Positions 38,707-64,000 of a stretch of DNA of 64,000 nucleotides are shown here, in pieces. Under the pieces are notes generated by a model. It made no database searches. It was not told the origin of the DNA and saw nothing but the letters and a program-made list of their open reading frames with translations. Positions within the stretch are counted from its first letter, which is position 1; each line of letters opens with the position of its first letter. Position numbers and translations under genes: made by a program. This DNA is from Merluccius polli (lineage: Eukaryota; Chordata; Actinopteri; Gadiformes; Merlucciidae): NCBI GenBank assembly GCA_030340625.1, contig JAOPHQ010006260.1:1-64000 (forward strand). Direction: 5' to 3'.

Positions 38707-41085
38707 AATTCAGGTATAACAGCATTTTTTAATCATGCACTCCACGAGGCGCTGAAATGTACTGTTTCAGCCATTTCAGCGTAGCTGTATAGCCACCGGT
38801 CAAGTATCAAGTATTAAAGACCTTTGGTGAGGTCGCAAAGCGACTCTTTAATTCTAGACACGTTTCACTTAGCCTCATGTCGGTGATATCCCAGAGACAC
38901 AATTATTATATCACCTTTCTTCTGCTCAAATGCAAATCTGCCTGTCATGTTTTATATGTGCCCTAATACCATCTCCTACTCTGTGAGGGATGCTGCCTCA
39001 CTCTATGGGGAAAGGCTTTCTGGCCTATAGTGTTACAGTACCACAGTTGGCCGGTGGGCCAAGTTGGTCGTGAATATTTTGTGTTCTTCCCACTAAGAAA
39101 ACACGGTATAGGCCTAGAGTACAATAATCAAGATCATATCAAAAATATGGACCCGATAATGGACTGCTGTAACCATTTGAAGGTTTATCGATTCGACTTA
39201 TACTTCTCCTTGACTTAAGTGACATTTAAATCAATTGTTGGCAAGGAAGCATCCTAGATAGAGCATCTATTTTAAATGCCATAAGCGTCTGGAAAAAAAA
39301 CATTGTGTGAAATTGTAAACCAAGTGATGTGTGTAGGCCTATTTTAGTAGCCTACCCAATTCCTTAAAACAAGACGACAATAGCATACTATAGCCTAATA
39401 AAAGCACACTTCAGAGGAGTTTGTTTTTTTGGCTATAAGACAACAAAGCTTTTTCATTAGTGTGGCGCTCAAAGAGTGCAATTGGAGGTTATAAAGCCTG
39501 GTCTCTAAATCCAAAGCCCTTCTGTGACAAGTTTCAAACACCACCTATACTTAGGCCTAATCTCTATCCCTAATTAGTCATTTGCAAGTTAACAACAAGT
39601 CTATAATTAAGTAGGGGGGGCTCATCCTTTTTGAGGTAGCTCAAGGGATTACCAAAACAGAGACATTTTTTGTCTCTTTTCAGTCCATTGAAGACTGACA
39701 AGGTTGTCACTCCACTACCTCCAGCTGTTCCTGACTCCAGCTGTGCTGGAAACAGAGCCACTCTCTCTTCATCTCCCATGGCGTGGCCCCTGCAGTGGTT
39801 CAATACAATACAACGCCTAGGAGGCATAACAACTCATCGGATGACATAATCAGGTCGCTATGTTAATGAAATGAATGAATGAAAGGACAGGGGTCAGGAA
39901 AGGCGACGCTTCTTGACAAGTGTCGTCAGCGCCTGTAGTTCCACTTAGTGGCCACCAGATGTCACCAGCAGTCAGCCTCGGTCGACGCTAGAAATAATAA
40001 TACACGAATTTTATTGTATTGTAATATATAAATAGTTAAAACAAACAAAAAAAACATACTCTTCTTATGGCCGTTATTATAGCAACTGAACATACACATT
40101 CATTGTCCTTTGTGATTCAAACCTGCAGGCATGTAGGCCCAGTAGACTACAAAATTAAACACATCCATTTTTGCAGTAAGTGAGAAACCCCTGACAGATG
40201 CTCAGCCACACCTGAGGTGAGGCGAGTTTGGTTGTCATCACCAAATGCCTGTCACATTTACTTATTTTACCCTGGTTAAAACAAATAATATTAACATAAT
40301 CAACAAAGGCAAGCCAAATAAAACCAACAGTGTTGTATAAGGGACATTACCAAACGCATAATACACCTAAAAGAATCTTCTCTGCATAACCATTTTACAA
40401 TAAGGAGTATGTGAACAGGTGTGTCTGGTAAAACCTGCAGGCAGAGGAGCGGTCACAGTGCAAGACGTTGGTTCAGAGTAGAAAACAAGGGCACGCACAT
40501 CGACAGCCAAGTGAACAATATTTAAAAGATACAATCCGATGGACTTCACCTTGAAGCGCACAAAGCGGTAAACAAAACCACCTCTTCATTTAGGTGATTT
40601 CCTTTCATTCTGTATTAAATTGTACTAGGTTTCTTTTTCACGTCTGTTTGAGGCCTCTGTTGAACCTGAGCTGTGCCAGCCACCTCAGGCAGGGTGAAGC
40701 TCTACGGTTAGTGGTTTATCCTGTTGAATGGTTGATCTAATATGGGGATGCCAGTTCATCTACCGTATAATCTGCAGGGAGTAGTAGCAGTGAATGTGTA
40801 ACTCTTGTCTACTCTACTCGAATGATGCCGAACAGATGTTGAAAGCACAGCAGTGCATCGGGATGGAGACATCTTTGGTCAGTTTTCAGCACATGAGTGA
40901 TCTGACTGAGACAGCATTAATATTCACAAGGTCCAAAAGGTATCCCTCATTTGCATTCCCTTTTTGTCATTGTGGAATCGCACTTGTCTTTACCAAAAAG
41001 CTAACCTCATCTTTCAGTTTATTTGCTTTCATCGACTTGTTGTTATTGTCCTTCGACTCTATGGGTCTTCCAAAATGGAGGGTCC

Positions 41086-48456
<7,371 letters not shown>

Positions 48457-49542
48457 CTTTAGTAGCGACTCTCCCCTCAGATCCGTCTGAATGGACGCGC
48501 CTCGGCGGACAGGTCGCACATGAGGATCCTCAGCGACGACGATGACGATGATGATGATGATGATGATGATCCCCCCCAACCCTGTCCCGGTCCAGAGAGG
48601 TGTGGTGCATACATATACATTCACGACCGGGTCCTATAAACCCACCCACCCACCACAGACACAGACATGCCCCCCCCACACACACAGTGTAAAACAAAAT
48701 GTTTGAATGTGAAGGCACAGCACCCACAGAGGAGGAGGAAGTGTCGTCCCCCGTGACGCCGCCCTGCGCTGCGCTGCTGGACCGGCGGCGCGGTTCAACC
48801 AGCAAGGTGCCAACTTCGCAGTAGGCGGGCGGGACGGCGGTTGATGACATCGGCTTGTCCACATTGGTTTCTCCCCCCCTCTCTCTCTCTCTGGCTGGAA
48901 AATGCAGATCAGATCAAGCGGATCACTCCCTCATGAATACGACAACTTTCCTCCACGGCCAATTTAGTAGGCGAAGGTTTCAACCGGTACCGATCTAAAA
49001 ATGTGTGATCATCGCAACAATGTCGGCGGTTGCTGTGTGAATAGCGTACGCGCACGCGTTTTAATCTAGAGGACAAACAAAGTTAACGTCGTTAAGTTTT
49101 TGTTTCGGCGGAAATTGGGAAAAAAAAGGCTGTAAAGGCTGTTTGTTTTGTGAACCAAGCCGACACGAACGCACGTTGCGTGCTTGAGTTGAGAGTTGCG
49201 TTGCCATGGGGACGACGGCGGTATTGAGATCAAAACAAAAGGGGGGGGACGTGTTTTAATGTGGCCGTTGTGTAACCTGCGCAACGGAACTAAATAGCGA
49301 ATCCGAAACTTAAACCGAACCGTTAAGTCGCGTTAGCAGCAATATCGGCGACGCGTTGTGTATTACTGCAATACACAAAACGTCCAGTTTTTCTAAAGAA
49401 AACTCCCGCGGCAAACTCCCGCTGCACGTGAAACCCGCTTGGTTTGGACGGTGCGCGCGGCGCGGCGTCGCAGCGTGCTCGCGCCCTTCAGATTACGCCG
49501 TGCACGCGCCCCGTGTAAAAATCCGTCGGAGTCCCAAAAAAA
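48457..49542. promoter_or_regulatory. Divergent promoter region between membrane-protein gene and xylt2
   Basis: The two start codons point away from each other, 1.09 kb apart. DNA from about 48960 to 49540 is CpG-rich (for example gcgcgcggcgcggcgtcgca at 49453-49472) with no TATA box seen, which fits a shared CpG-island promoter. A (GAT)n tract lies at 48540-48570 and G/C runs at 48660 and 49242. Reverse-strand open frames at 48530-48864 have no homology I recognise and probably belong to the 5' UTR. Confidence 0.5.
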
Positions 49543-63424
<13,882 letters not shown>

Positions 63425-64000
63425 GTACTCGAGTCACTCCTCCAGGCAGTATGGCGTGAGCTAGCTATGAGTAATGAAGTCAGAAAAGCTTTGGCAGGCC
63501 ATTGGAAGTTGATGATTGTTTTGGCAATCACAATATGGCCAAGTGCAATATCCAAATGGCAGGAGCTGCAATTTTTTGATGAGGGCATAGAATTCCATTA
63601 TAAATGAGGTACTGTGGTGCTACACAGATGCCCTGGCCTACAATTTTATTTTCTCTATATGTAAGAAAACATGTTTGTTTGGTACAGACCCCAACAAATG
63701 TCACATCATGATTTTAATTGTTTATTCAGTGAAAATTTTGATGTGAAAATGATCATTCCCGCTAATAGTGAATTAGCGGGAATTATAATCAGTGCACTTT
63801 GTCTGAGCAGTCAAAATAATGGCAATGTGATTTTGTTCACCATATCGTTCAGTCCTAGTTGTATGTGTTCAGTTGTAGTGTATAAATATGACAGTTTTGT
63901 GAATAGTGATGGTGACGACCCTCAATGGGTGTCAGACATACCAGGGATGTAGGAACAGAAACAGGCTAAGTGAGGTGTGACCTCCGTTAGGGCCCTGTGA
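63425..64000 (+). other. xylt2: Start of the last xylt2 intron
   Basis: The donor at 63425 opens an intron whose acceptor is not reached within the window. No other gene is seen. A short inverted pair, ttcccgctaatag and ttagcgggaatta, lies at 63756-63785. Confidence 0.55.

Larger units (their letters stand above)
37478..41085. other. Intergenic region with transposon debris
   Basis: Between the SPRY gene and the next minus-strand gene lie a MITE (37593-37865), a LINE 3' end (about 38335-38670) and a short telomere-like repeat (38684-38705), listed separately. I see no exon. A reverse-strand AATAAA at 41018-41023 is a plausible end for the downstream gene. Confidence 0.5.

Noticed and set aside
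48530..48864. Minus-strand frames upstream of the membrane-protein start, one with a PPAYCE motif
   Set aside because: No good donor joins them to the next exon in phase, and they run into GT-rich repeat. Kept as possible 5' UTR only.

Overview
The window is vertebrate, almost certainly teleost, nuclear DNA. It has multi-exon genes with GT-AG introns, small introns, very many long (CA)n tracts (over a dozen, up to about 120 bp), hAT-type transposons and LINE 3' tails of the kind common in fish. The heavy dinucleotide-repeat load would suit a gadiform (cod-like) fish, but that is only a guess. There is no bacterial, plasmid, phage or CRISPR content.

Layout, left to right. (1) The 3' end of a Rho GDP-dissociation inhibitor gene, best called arhgdia (+, 165-1804, starts before the window). 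(2) cdr2l (-, 4573-17350, five coding exons), tail to tail with arhgdia; its introns are packed with transposons, palindromes and tandem repeats. (3) recql5 (-, 18538-31935, 19 coding exons reconstructed with consistent phase). (4) smim5 (+, 27782-28108), a 65-residue membrane protein nested in a recql5 intron on the opposite strand. (5) A SPRY/B30.2 protein without RING or B-box that I do not recognise (-, 32990-37477). (6) A small single-pass membrane protein with LPSY and PPxY motifs that I do not recognise (-, 41086-48456). (7) xylt2 (+, 49543 to 63424, ten exons; the last exon lies beyond the window), head to head with gene 6.

The named genes do different jobs: Rho GTPase extraction, a coiled-coil neuronal antigen, a transcription-coupled RecQ helicase, a tiny membrane protein, and initiation of glycosaminoglycan chains. 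They do not form one pathway. What links them is synteny. ARHGDIA, CDR2L, RECQL5, SMIM5 and XYLT2 are all on human 17q, while paralogues ARHGDIG, CDR2, SMIM22 and XYLT1 are on human 16p, so the block is one half of an ancient vertebrate duplication.

I found no new multi-gene system. The most interesting items are: the two unrecognised genes (5 and 6); a minisatellite that runs straight into a splice donor (47.1-47.8 kb); a repeat made from copies of a cdr2l exon end and interrupted by a transposon (6.8-8.35 kb); a hAT element with an 8-bp target duplication that carries a perfect 60-bp palindrome and a 106-bp foldback (12.9-14.65 kb); and microsatellites standing close to several splice acceptors. 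All exon coordinates were worked out by hand from splice sites, reading phase and remembered family sequences.
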